Both the position numbers and the translations under genes were made by a program. The notes beneath the pieces were generated by a model. That model had not been told where the DNA came from and did not search any database. It worked only from the letters and a program-made list of their open reading frames with translations. From positions 1 to 58,434 of the forward strand of contig JACCQN010000010.1 in assembly GCA_015709215.1 (NCBI GenBank): a stretch of DNA of 58,434 bases, written 5' to 3'. Origin of the DNA: Bacteroidales bacterium (lineage in GTDB: Bacteria; Bacteroidota; Bacteroidia; Bacteroidales; F082). Below are positions 7,454-14,945 of this stretch, piece by piece. Position 1 is the stretch's first letter. Each line of letters begins with the position of its first letter.

Positions 7454-9508
7454 ATGAAAAAAGATTTGATCAATAGAGAAGTGAGTTGGCTGCATTTTAA
7501 TGCCAGGGTATTACAGGAAGCGATGGATAAGTCCAATCCGTTGCTGGAACGTTTGCGTTTTATCGGGATTTATTCCAACAACCGTGATGAATTTTACCGG
7601 GTAAGGGTGGCTACTTTACGTCGACTAATAAAGTTGAAAAAAGATAAACCGGAATATCTTTCCTACGATCCTTTAAAAATTCTGAATCAGGTCAAACTGA
7701 TTATTCAGGAACAGGAAAAAGCCTATATGGCGACCTATCATGAGATTGCCGCTGAATTAAAAAATCACGGCATCAAAATTATTGATGATCTAAATTTGAG
7801 TAAAAGCGAAGGTGAAGCGGTTGAAACTTACTTTAAGCAAGCTGTTCATCCTCACCTGTTTCCTATTATGCTAAGTGGATTAAGTTATCCGGATAACCTA
7901 AAGGATAATGCTATTTATCTGGCTGTATTATTAAAGAGTTCTAATCCCGAAATTGAGGAAAACTACGCATTGGTAAAAGTCCCTACCAGCCGTGTTTCGA
8001 GGTTTTTTATTTTGCAGGAAGATGTTTCAGAAACCAAAGTGATGCTGCTTGATGATGTGATTCGTTATAATCTTGGCGAAATTTTTCTACCATTTGGATA
8101 TGATAGTTTTGAGGCATATTCTATTAAATTTACCCGAGATGCTGAGCTGGATATTGATAATGATATATCGAAAAGCTTTATTGAAATAATGGCCGAAAGT
8201 CTCAAACAACGCAAAAAGGGTGTACCAGTTCGGTTTATTTATGATGAGAAAATGCCTGAAGTATTGCTAAGTAAGCTGCTTAAGAAGTTTAAGGTGAGCA
8301 AGAATGATATCATCGTGGCGGGATGGAAGTATCATAATTTCAGAGATTTCATCGACTTTCCTAAACTTGGACAAAAATCCCTTTGGTCGCCCGAAGTGCC
8401 TCCTTTGCGTCATCCTGATTTGCCATTATACAAAAGTATTTTTAGCGTGGTAAATCAAAAAGATATCATGCTTCATTATCCTTATCAAACATTTTCGCAC
8501 CTGATCGATTTGCTAAGAGAAGCATCTCTTGATCCCAAAGTAAGGTCAATAAAAATGACACTTTATCGTGCAGCCCGCGATTCGAAAGTGATTAATGCAC
8601 TCGTTAATGCGGCTAGAAATGGTAAATCGGTTACCGTGTTTTTGGAATTGCAGGCTCGTTTTGATGAGAAAGCCAATATTCAATGGGCAGAAAAATTACA
8701 TGATGAGGGCGTAAAAGTGATCAAGACAATTCCAGGGCTAAAAGTTCATAGTAAATTGTTATTGATCAGGAGAAAAGAGGAAGGTAAGAATGTTTATTAT
8801 TCCTATATTTCAACTGGAAACTTCAATGAAAGTACGGCACGTGTTTATGCCGACGACAGTCTTTTTACCAGTGATGAACGTATTGGAATGGAGGTTGGGC
8901 AAATGTTTCAGCTATTTGAAACGCCTTATGCACCACCCGATTTCCGCGAATTGATCGTGTCGCCTTATTCCATGCGTACGCATTTTTTAAAGCTTTTAAA
9001 TGCTGAGATCCGTAGCAGGAAGGCTGGAAAAGAAGCATGGGTAATTCTTAAACTTAATAGTTTGGTTGACGAAAAGCTGGTAGCCAAACTTTATCAGGCA
9101 AGCAGGGCAGGCGTCAAAATCCAGATTATCTGCAGGGGAATATGCGTTTTGGTTCCCGGCATTCCGGATAAGAGTGAGAATATTGAAGTGATCAGTATCG
9201 TTGATCGTTTCCTGGAACACAGCAGGATTTATGTTTTTGCCAATGGTGGAAAACCGCTTTATTACCTTTCCTCAGCCGATTGGATGATTCGAAATCTTGA
9301 TCATCGCTTTGAAGTTACAGCGCCCGTAAAAGATGAATCTCTTCAACGCGAGCTATATGATCTTTTGCAAATACAGCTTAGCGATAATTGTAAAGCCCGA
9401 CTCATAAATCAAAGCAAGGTGAATGTCTATAAAAAACGATCTAAAAACGAACCAATAGTGCGTTCACAGCTGGAAATCTATAACTATTTCCGCAAAAAAT
9501 CTGAATGA
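7454..9508 (+). CDS. ppk1: Polyphosphate kinase 1
   Basis: PPK1 reversibly transfers the terminal phosphate of ATP to a growing polyphosphate chain through a phosphohistidine intermediate. The 684-residue product is full length, with the N-terminal domain (INREVSWLHFNARVLQEA), the head domain, and two phospholipase D-like C-terminal domains. The two active-site histidines are visible as H432 in GLKVHSKLLL and H589 in FLEHSRIYVF, close to positions 435 and 592 of the E. coli enzyme. YISTGNFNESTARVYAD is the conserved nucleotide-site segment. The gene ends 15 bp before a convergent gene with no obvious terminator between them. Confidence 0.96.
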   Translation: MKKDLINREVSWLHFNARVLQEAMDKSNPLLERLRFIGIYSNNRDEFYRVRVATLRRLIKLKKDKPEYLSYDPLKILNQVKLIIQEQEKAYMATYHEIAAELKNHGIKIIDDLNLSKSEGEAVETYFKQAVHPHLFPIMLSGLSYPDNLKDNAIYLAVLLKSSNPEIEENYALVKVPTSRVSRFFILQEDVSETKVMLLDDVIRYNLGEIFLPFGYDSFEAYSIKFTRDAELDIDNDISKSFIEIMAESLKQRKKGVPVRFIYDEKMPEVLLSKLLKKFKVSKNDIIVAGWKYHNFRDFIDFPKLGQKSLWSPEVPPLRHPDLPLYKSIFSVVNQKDIMLHYPYQTFSHLIDLLREASLDPKVRSIKMTLYRAARDSKVINALVNAARNGKSVTVFLELQARFDEKANIQWAEKLHDEGVKVIKTIPGLKVHSKLLLIRRKEEGKNVYYSYISTGNFNESTARVYADDSLFTSDERIGMEVGQMFQLFETPYAPPDFRELIVSPYSMRTHFLKLLNAEIRSRKAGKEAWVILKLNSLVDEKLVAKLYQASRAGVKIQIICRGICVLVPGIPDKSENIEVISIVDRFLEHSRIYVFANGGKPLYYLSSADWMIRNLDHRFEVTAPVKDESLQRELYDLLQIQLSDNCKARLINQSKVNVYKKRSKNEPIVRSQLEIYNYFRKKSE

Positions 9509-9523
9509 CTTAAGTTCTAAAGA

Positions 9524-9952
9524 TTAGAAATAGAATTTAATTTTCTTGGTTTTATAATTGATGATGGCTTTATATTGTTTGAGTAAATCGCCGCCCAAAA
9601 CCCCATCGATTTGTGGTAAACCAAGATTTTGATAGGAAAAATGTACATGCCTCAAATCAATTGCTACTGCTTGATAATCAGATATTATTAATGTACCAAA
9701 CTGCAATCTTTCAAGGGTAAGAACCTGCGATTGCATTTCATTTGTTCCCAATCCTGTAGAGAGTTTTTCATTATCTTCGAAAGAAGCGTTGATGGCAAAC
9801 TTTTTTATTCTTTCCTGGTCAAAAACCGAACGCGAAGCTCCGGTATCGATTAGGAATGTGGCTTCGATATTATTAATAAAACCTCTGACCATTAGATGAA
9901 ACCCGTCGTCTTCAATATTAATCAGTTGAATAGGAATTTCGGTGATATGCAT
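9524..9952 (-). CDS. Retropepsin-like aspartic protease domain protein
   Basis: This is a 142-residue single-domain protein with the retroviral-type aspartyl protease signature LIDTGAS (catalytic D36) and a downstream LGGDLL that corresponds to the conserved hydrophobic-Gly segment. Such proteins act as dimers, with one aspartate contributed by each subunit. No signal peptide or membrane anchor is present, so it is probably cytoplasmic. Its ATG overlaps the stop of the upstream gene (TGATG), indicating translational coupling. The substrate is unknown. Confidence 0.8.
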   Translation of the reverse strand: MHITEIPIQLINIEDDGFHLMVRGFINNIEATFLIDTGASRSVFDQERIKKFAINASFEDNEKLSTGLGTNEMQSQVLTLERLQFGTLIISDYQAVAIDLRHVHFSYQNLGLPQIDGVLGGDLLKQYKAIINYKTKKIKFYF

Positions 9953-10662
9953 CAGAAATTAGGTTTAAGTGCATACTTTTTGTAGAATTCTTCAATTATT
10001 GCAACCGCTTCTTCAGCTTTATCCACTAGTTGAAAAATTTCCAGATCTGTTTCGGTGATATTTCCTGCTTCCAGCATACGCGTTTTTATCCAATCGATTA
10101 GGCCTTTCCAGTAATCTTTCCCAACCATCACTATTGGGAATTTCACCAGTTTTTGTGTTTGAATTAGCGTGATAGCTTCAAATAGTTCGTCCATAGTTCC
10201 AAACCCGCCGGGCAAAACGATATAACCCTGCGAATAGCGCATAAACATTACTTTGCGCACAAAAAAGTAATCGAATTCAAGAAATTTATCAGGATCAATG
10301 AATGGATTAGGGCGTTGTTCGAAGGGTAGCTCAATATTAACACCAACACTTTTGCCGCCAGCAAAATGAGCTCCTTTGTTCCCGGCTTCCATGATGCCCG
10401 GACCACCGCCGGTAATTATTCCAAAGCCCTTTTTGGTAAGCAGGTAAGCGATTTCCTCTGTGAGCCTGTAATAATTGTCGTGTGGCTTCGTTCGTGCCGA
10501 GCCAAAAATTGCTACGCAGGGTCCGATTCGTGCAAGTTTTTCATAGCCATCTACAAACTCCGACATGATTTTGAAAACCGACCATGAATCATGGGTTTTG
10601 ATTTCGTTCCAGTTTTTTGCCTTAAAGGCATTTCTGATTTCATTTTCATCTTGTTCCTTCAT
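9952..10662 (-). CDS. LOG family Rossmann-fold protein (TIGR00730 type)
   Basis: LOG-family enzymes hydrolyse cytokinin riboside 5'-monophosphate or related nucleotides, releasing the base. In bacteria the physiological substrate is often uncertain. The 236-residue product has GGGPGIMEAGNKGA at residues 85-98 and the hallmark PGGFGTMDE at 151-159, with the conserved arginine in the preceding RKVMF helix. Its start overlaps the stop of the upstream dehydrogenase gene (ATGA) and its stop overlaps the start of the protease gene, so the three form one operon. Confidence 0.88.
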   Translation of the reverse strand: MKEQDENEIRNAFKAKNWNEIKTHDSWSVFKIMSEFVDGYEKLARIGPCVAIFGSARTKPHDNYYRLTEEIAYLLTKKGFGIITGGGPGIMEAGNKGAHFAGGKSVGVNIELPFEQRPNPFIDPDKFLEFDYFFVRKVMFMRYSQGYIVLPGGFGTMDELFEAITLIQTQKLVKFPIVMVGKDYWKGLIDWIKTRMLEAGNITETDLEIFQLVDKAEEAVAIIEEFYKKYALKPNF

Positions 10663-11654
10663 AACATGCTTTCTTTATCACTGAAATAGCGCATAAATTG
10701 CACGCGCTCAAAAAGATCGGGTCTGTTATATTTTTTCTGACTCAGTTTGCCTCTGAAATCGGATATTTTTTCAAAATTATGCGTTTCCATCCAGCTGCTT
10801 AGTTCGTGATGCATAACATCCAAATAGGGAATTCCGTGCCGGTATAAGGCGCTTGCAACTTGAACGGTTTTGGCTCCTGCCAAAAGGAGTTTTGCTGCGG
10901 CCAAACCATCTGCAACACCTGTTGATGCTGATATGTCGCAACCAACATGTCCGTGCATCAAAGCAATCCAGCGTAGTGGCAAGCTGATTTCTCCGGGGTG
11001 ACTCAAAACGTTAGAAGGTGACACTTCAAGTTTGTCCAGATCAAAGTCGGGACTAAAAAATCTATTGAATAAGACCAATCCTTCAATTCCGGAATGCGAG
11101 AGATCGCGAATCATTTTCCCCAGATTAGAAAAATAGTAGCTGATCTTTAAAACAATAGGTATTTTGACTTGTTTTTTAACTTGTTTAATAATCTCAAAAT
11201 AAATCTTTTCGTTGTCCTGACTGCTGTTTTCAAGGTTGGATGGCATCACAAAAACATTGAGTTCTAATGCATCAGCTCCGGCTTTTTCGATCTCCGAGGT
11301 AAAGCTGATCCATTCATAAGCTGTTCGGCAATTGACAGAAGCAATTACAGGAATCTCCAGTTCTTTTTTAGCCAATGTAATCAGTGTTGTATATTTTTCA
11401 AGATTTTCCTGCCGAAGACGCACATCAAGATAATCAAGAAATTCTTCTCTTCCTGTTTTTTCTGCTTCAGCTTTTATGGTTTGATCGTATTCGTGGGTTA
11501 TTTCTTCTTCGAACAACGACTTTAGTATTACTGCGCCAGCACCATGCTGCTCCAGACTTCTTAGCTTTGATATGGAATCGGTGAAACCAGAACTTGCCGC
11601 AATGATGGGGCTTTTGAGGTTTAAGCCCAGATAGATGGTTGATAAGTCAATCAT
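10659..11654 (-). CDS. Dihydroorotate dehydrogenase-like FMN protein
   Basis: This is a flavin TIM-barrel protein of the dihydroorotate dehydrogenase superfamily, 331 residues. The N-terminal strand reads DLSTIYLGLNLKSPIIAASS, the middle carries VIASVNCRTAYEW and IPIVLKISYYFSNLGKMI, and the C-terminal phosphate-binding part includes GVADGLAAAKLLLAGA. The open frame continues upstream to 11753, but ATG 11654 fits the family N-terminus and lies downstream of a promoter-like TACTTTAG. The catalytic Cys/Ser loop of true PyrD is not obvious, so orotate may not be the product. It heads an operon with overlapping LOG and protease genes. Confidence 0.78.
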   Translation of the reverse strand: MIDLSTIYLGLNLKSPIIAASSGFTDSISKLRSLEQHGAGAVILKSLFEEEITHEYDQTIKAEAEKTGREEFLDYLDVRLRQENLEKYTTLITLAKKELEIPVIASVNCRTAYEWISFTSEIEKAGADALELNVFVMPSNLENSSQDNEKIYFEIIKQVKKQVKIPIVLKISYYFSNLGKMIRDLSHSGIEGLVLFNRFFSPDFDLDKLEVSPSNVLSHPGEISLPLRWIALMHGHVGCDISASTGVADGLAAAKLLLAGAKTVQVASALYRHGIPYLDVMHHELSSWMETHNFEKISDFRGKLSQKKYNRPDLFERVQFMRYFSDKESML

Positions 11655-11685
11655 ATGTTTAGCAGATAAGTGATAAATAATGGAG

Positions 11686-11693
11686 CTAAAGTA
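11686..11693 (-). promoter_or_regulatory. -7-like element for the dehydrogenase-LOG-protease operon
   Basis: On the minus strand TACTTTAG (one mismatch to TAnnTTTG) lies about 32 bp before ATG 11654, with a TTG roughly 20 bp farther upstream. It falls within the longer alternative reading frame and so supports the shorter start. Confidence 0.4.
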
Positions 11694-11883
11694 CGGCATG
11701 AATCTGAGAACTGCAATTAGACCGGATGTTTTTTTTAGAATAGTCGTTCTCATTTAAAAGCTATCCCAAATTTCCGGGCGACGGTATAATATTTTGTTCT
11801 GTTTATTACATCGGTCTATTCTTCATCTTTTCAAGGCAATTGGCAAAGCTAACCAATCCGAACCATGTTGTAAACATCGGAAA

Positions 11884-12495
11884 CTACTGCACTATTCTTT
11901 TCTCTTTTTCATCGTCAGTATGCATTTTCATGCGTATTTCTGCAGGCATACTGCTGTGTCTGGTTCTTGAGGTGCTTTGGGTATCTCTCTCTACTTTATA
12001 ATTAAGGCCATTGATAAATACGATAACATCTTCTTTGGCTTTTCCCTGTATTTCTAGCGCATCAAAGCCGGAAAACTTGTGGAATGAAAAAAACTACCCA
12101 CATTACTATCTATAACCGAATCAGTTGGAGGAGAAATGGATACACAAATAGCTTTTCCTGTACCGGAATATTTCTGGATACCGCCAATTGGTCCGGAGGA
12201 AATAACAATCTCATTTTCAGGATCGTTCCATTTGGTGGCTGGCTTGGTGGCATCCCACAAATAACGAAGGCCGTAATCGCAACCACCAATAAATTTCCCC
12301 TTTTACAATAAGTGGTACAATTTTTTCAAAAATTTGATTATCATGCAGGTTAATGTAAAGTACTTTATCAGTATAACCTCTTTCTAATGCTGTCCAATTA
12401 AAAGGCAGGGCTTTTAGCAGATGTTTTGATTTGATGCCTTCAATTTCCAAATCCTTCGTTTTATTTATTACTAGTAATATTTTGTATAAAAACAA
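11884..12495 (-). pseudogene. Aldehyde ferredoxin oxidoreductase, truncated and frameshifted remnant
   Basis: Three minus-strand frames join into the N-terminal third of a tungsten-dependent aldehyde ferredoxin oxidoreductase. The first (to about 12295) contains LPFNWTALERGYTDKVLYIN. After an extra G in a GGGG run the frame continues as KFIGG...YLWDATKPATKWNDPENE then VISSGPIGG and DSNVG. After a second slip in a T7 run (about 12085-12095) it continues as KFSGFDALEIQGKAKEDV and RMKMHTDDEKEKR, ending at TAG 11884. The expected downstream two thirds, with the cluster-binding cysteines, are missing. These motif strings are characteristic of the family. The gene cannot make a working enzyme unless the damage is a sequencing error, which the missing C-terminus makes unlikely. 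Confidence 0.8.
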
Positions 12496-12625
12496 AAAGC
12501 AACTTGTGTCAGGAGCATCTAATTACTTCAAAATATGTAACATGTAAATAATTGCAATTCGACAAAAATGAATTAAGTAGTTGTCTGATACGTTAATAAG
12601 TACATTTTTAGAATCGTTATAAATT

Positions 12626-13018
12626 TTGGGGAAAGTGTCTGTTTTCGCAACTTTTAATCATTTGCTTAAAGGGTTAAATAATATCTGTTTTGGTTTTGTT
12701 CTTCTGTTGCGGAAAGCTTATTTTTATGCCATAATTGTCGGTCAAAAAACAGAAAAACAAATTCGAAAATACCTTGGTAAATATAAAGATGCCATAACAG
12801 GATGCGGCGGACATGGTTCAAATGCTGCGGTTGCCCTTAACAGAAATGGAAGTTTTGAAAGTATCAGACAACAACAATGGGATTATCGGGTTTATATTTG
12901 TGGGGATTTTGAAAGTGAAATTGCTGATGACAATCCTTCGTTGGCTATGAAGGTTGGAATAGTTTCGAATATGCAGACAAATCTGGCGCTTGAACAGCTA
13001 TTAAAAATGAAAAAGTAA
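12626..13018 (+). pseudogene. ThiF/MoeB-type adenylyltransferase with internal deletion
   Basis: The frame contains the start of a ThiF-like fold, KYLGKYKDAITGCGGHGSN with the nucleotide-binding GxGGxGS, then within about 20 residues jumps to the family C-terminus, YICGDFESE and MKVGIVSNMQTNLALEQLL. The intervening section of about 100 residues, with the Arg/Asp ATP-site residues and the central sheet, is absent. No ATG lies near the expected N-terminus, and the open frame starts with an implausible TTG and unrelated sequence. I read it as an in-frame deletion derivative of a sulfur-carrier adenylyltransferase. The stop overlaps the next start (TAATG), which shows the original operon coupling with the ThiS-like gene. 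Confidence 0.7.
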
Positions 13019-13221
13019 TGCAGTTTATCTTAAATAACAGAACAGCACCATTTGAAGGTGAAAATTTGACAGTGAATGAACACGTCAAGCAAAAGAATTA
13101 TACATTTAAACTATTGGTTACCAAAGTGAATGACAAACTTGTAAAGATAAACGAGCAGGATCAGGTTTTGGTGAGAGATGGAGATAGGGTAGAAGTGTTA
13201 CACTTAATATCGGGTGGCTGA
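13018..13221 (+). CDS. ThiS/MoaD-like sulfur carrier protein
   Basis: This small beta-grasp protein of 67 residues ends in the exposed Gly-Gly (LHLISGG) that an adenylyltransferase activates and a sulfurtransferase converts to thiocarboxylate. Length and the DRVEVLHLISGG tail fit ThiS/MoaD. Its start overlaps the stop of the damaged thiF-like gene. With the oxidoreductase remnant next door, it probably served tungstopterin or molybdopterin assembly for that enzyme rather than thiamine synthesis. It looks intact but its dedicated partners here are broken, so it may be an orphan on its way out. Confidence 0.8.
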   Translation: MQFILNNRTAPFEGENLTVNEHVKQKNYTFKLLVTKVNDKLVKINEQDQVLVRDGDRVEVLHLISGG

Positions 13222-13237
13222 TCACAGCTATTTAACG

Positions 13238-13897
13238 ATGAAATGGCTCAAAAAAATCTTTATTTCTTCCGTAATAATTCCCGGTATTTTTTTGCTGGCA
13301 TTGTTCGTGAATTATAGATTTATATCGGAGGAAGGCAGTCCGAAAATTTATTATGATTTAGATTCTTTGACGCCTGTTGAAGTTGGTTTGGTGTTGGGAA
13401 CCTCCAAGTATTCCGTATCAGGCAATATAAATCCTTTTTATAAAAACCGCATCGATGCTGCAGTTCGGCTTTTCGAAGCAGGAAAAATAAAATACCTGAT
13501 TGTTAGTGGCGACAATCGGCATGCCTCTTACAACGAGCCCCGTAATATGATGAAAGATCTGATTGAAGCCGGTGTACCGTCTGATCTTGTTATTCCTGAT
13601 TACGCTGGTTTCAGGACTTTTGATTCTATGATAAGAGCTAAAAAAGTATTTATGTTGGATTCGGTATTGCTTGTTTCACAGGCTTTTCATCTCGAAAGGG
13701 CTTTGTTTATTGCGCAAAGAAGCGATCTGAAGGCAATCGGATTTGCTGCCGAATTTCCAAATAACGAAGGTTCCTTTAATGTGATAGTGCGTGAGTATTT
13801 TGCTCGCATTCGTATGATGCTCGATCTATACGTGCTTCAAACAGAGCCGCATTTTTTAGGAGAGAAGATTCCGTTTCTTCCTCCGAAAACAGAGTAA
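13238..13897 (+). CDS. sanA: SanA/YdcF family (DUF218) envelope protein
   Basis: SanA-type proteins are membrane-anchored DUF218 proteins linked in enterobacteria to envelope integrity and vancomycin exclusion at high temperature; the reaction is unknown. The 219-residue product has one N-terminal membrane helix (about residues 5-22) followed by the DUF218 domain with GLVLGTSKYSVSG, NPFYKNRIDAAVRLFEAGKI, YLIVSGDN and VSQAFHLERAL. A GTG at 13214 overlaps the previous stop, but ATG 13238 gives the better signal-anchor start. The stop codon abuts the stop of the convergent methyltransferase gene with no spacer. Confidence 0.85.
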   Translation: MKWLKKIFISSVIIPGIFLLALFVNYRFISEEGSPKIYYDLDSLTPVEVGLVLGTSKYSVSGNINPFYKNRIDAAVRLFEAGKIKYLIVSGDNRHASYNEPRNMMKDLIEAGVPSDLVIPDYAGFRTFDSMIRAKKVFMLDSVLLVSQAFHLERALFIAQRSDLKAIGFAAEFPNNEGSFNVIVREYFARIRMMLDLYVLQTEPHFLGEKIPFLPPKTE

Positions 13898-14629
13898 TCA
13901 GGCGTTTTTAATTATCACAAGGCTTGTATCCTTATCAGGAATAATAACCGGATTTTCGGGTATTTGAAGCACAAAATTGTCAACAACTTCCATCAATGCA
14001 GGCCATTTGGGGTTGTAGTCATGAACAATAATCACTCCGCCTGGCAGGAGTCTTTCATAAAAAAAACTTAATCCTTCGGATGTTGGTTGGGCCAGGTCAA
14101 CATCAATACTCACAAAACAAAACCTGATTTTGGAAGCTTTGACGCATTGTTCTGAAAACTTTCCGGGGTAGAAAACGACTTTCTCAGACTGGCCAAGTTT
14201 TACTTTTACTTTTTCGAGCGAGGTGTCGGCAAAATGTTGTGGAGTGTAGGATGCAGCTTCGCCTTTTTCTTTTTCAAGATCAGCTGTTGGAAAACCCGAA
14301 AAAGTATCGAAAAGATGCAAATGTTTCTCAGGATTCATCAAATGAAGGATCTGTGCCGTTGCACCCTGGTAAACGCCAAGCTCTGCAATGTCGCCTTCCA
14401 GGTTTGAAGCCTTAATTCTTTGCATTTGAAGCCATATCAGCAAAAACCTTTGTTTATCAGGGTATTGCTTAAAAGCTTTTAATAAGCTGTCGTCAATTGC
14501 TCCTGTTTTTCTGGCCCGGATAAAAGCTTCCGGAAGTTTTCCACTTCCTGTCTTAAAATCCCGCCAGGCGATTAAAAGCATTGCGGCAAACACAACGAAA
14601 ATTATTATTCCAAACAGCTCAAGCAGCAT
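13898..14629 (-). CDS. TylF/MycF-type SAM methyltransferase with N-terminal membrane anchor
   Basis: This is a 243-residue class I methyltransferase of the macrocin O-methyltransferase (TylF) family. The SAM-binding segment reads GDIAELGVYQGATAQ, with an acidic HLFDTFSGFP strand. The SIDVDLAQPTSEGL segment supplies metal-binding aspartates, and LPGGVIIVHDYN is the conserved loop near the C-terminus. Unlike the antibiotic-pathway enzymes it starts with a hydrophobic anchor (residues 3-22). Such proteins in Bacteroidota often modify sugars of glycans or lipopolysaccharide, but the acceptor cannot be read here. It converges on sanA with zero spacing. Confidence 0.82.
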   Translation of the reverse strand: MLLELFGIIIFVVFAAMLLIAWRDFKTGSGKLPEAFIRARKTGAIDDSLLKAFKQYPDKQRFLLIWLQMQRIKASNLEGDIAELGVYQGATAQILHLMNPEKHLHLFDTFSGFPTADLEKEKGEAASYTPQHFADTSLEKVKVKLGQSEKVVFYPGKFSEQCVKASKIRFCFVSIDVDLAQPTSEGLSFFYERLLPGGVIIVHDYNPKWPALMEVVDNFVLQIPENPVIIPDKDTSLVIIKNA

Positions 14630-14721
14630 CTAAAAAAATAATTGAGTTCATAGCGAAGGTACAGCTTTTGGAGATAAGATTAATACCAGTAATGAAATGC
14701 TGCCAAAAAAACACCAAAAAC

Positions 14722-14757
14722 AAAACGCTTGCAAAAAATTATTTACAAGCGTTTTTT
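14722..14757 (-). terminator. Intrinsic terminator after tRNA-Arg (works in both directions)
   Basis: The 10-bp inverted repeat AAAACGCTTG (14722-14731) and CAAGCGTTTT (14746-14755) has a 14-nt loop. On the minus strand it follows the tRNA directly and ends in TTTTGTTTTT; on the plus strand it ends in T6. Confidence 0.85.
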
Positions 14758-14758
14758 G

Positions 14759-14830
14759 TGACCCCATCGGGACTCGAACCCAAATCGTCAGAACCGGAAT
14801 CTGAAATTCTATCCATTGAACTATGGGGCC
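14759..14830 (-). tRNA. tRNA-Arg (anticodon CCG)
   Basis: On the minus strand the 72-nt sequence has acceptor stem GGCCCCA/TGGGGTC, an anticodon stem TCAGA/TCTGA around loop TTCCGGT (anticodon CCG), and the T-arm with GGTTCGAGTCC. The discriminator is A and CCA is not encoded. It reads CGG arginine codons. Confidence 0.95.
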
Positions 14831-14843
14831 GGTAATAGTGCTG

Positions 14844-14872
14844 CAAAATTAAACTTTTCTACTGATGTGCAA
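14844..14872 (-). promoter_or_regulatory. Promoter of tRNA-Arg
   Basis: On the minus strand TTG (14872-14870) and TAATTTTG (14851-14844) are 18 bp apart and fit the Bacteroidota -33/-7 consensus. The -7 box ends 13 bp before the tRNA. Confidence 0.7.
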
Positions 14873-14906
14873 TGTTGCTGTTTGCCGCTTCCTTCAAAAT
14901 AAAATA

Positions 14907-14927
14907 TGCCGGAGGCTTTCTCCGGCA
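14907..14927 (-). terminator. Terminator of the downstream T9SS protein gene
   Basis: TGCCGGAG and CTCCGGCA form an 8-bp stem with a 5-nt loop, followed on the minus strand by the T-rich TATTTTATTTTG. It lies 19 bp after the stop at 14946. Confidence 0.8.
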
Positions 14928-14945
14928 CTTTAGAATGTTGTTATA

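Noticed and set aside
13018-13221. Calling the small carrier thiS of thiamine synthesis
   Set aside because: No thiG, thiH or thiC gene is nearby; the neighbours are remnants of a pterin-dependent oxidoreductase and its adenylyltransferase.
14581-14835. An 84-codon plus-strand frame
   Set aside because: It covers the antisense of tRNA-Arg and its terminator, and the product is not protein-like.
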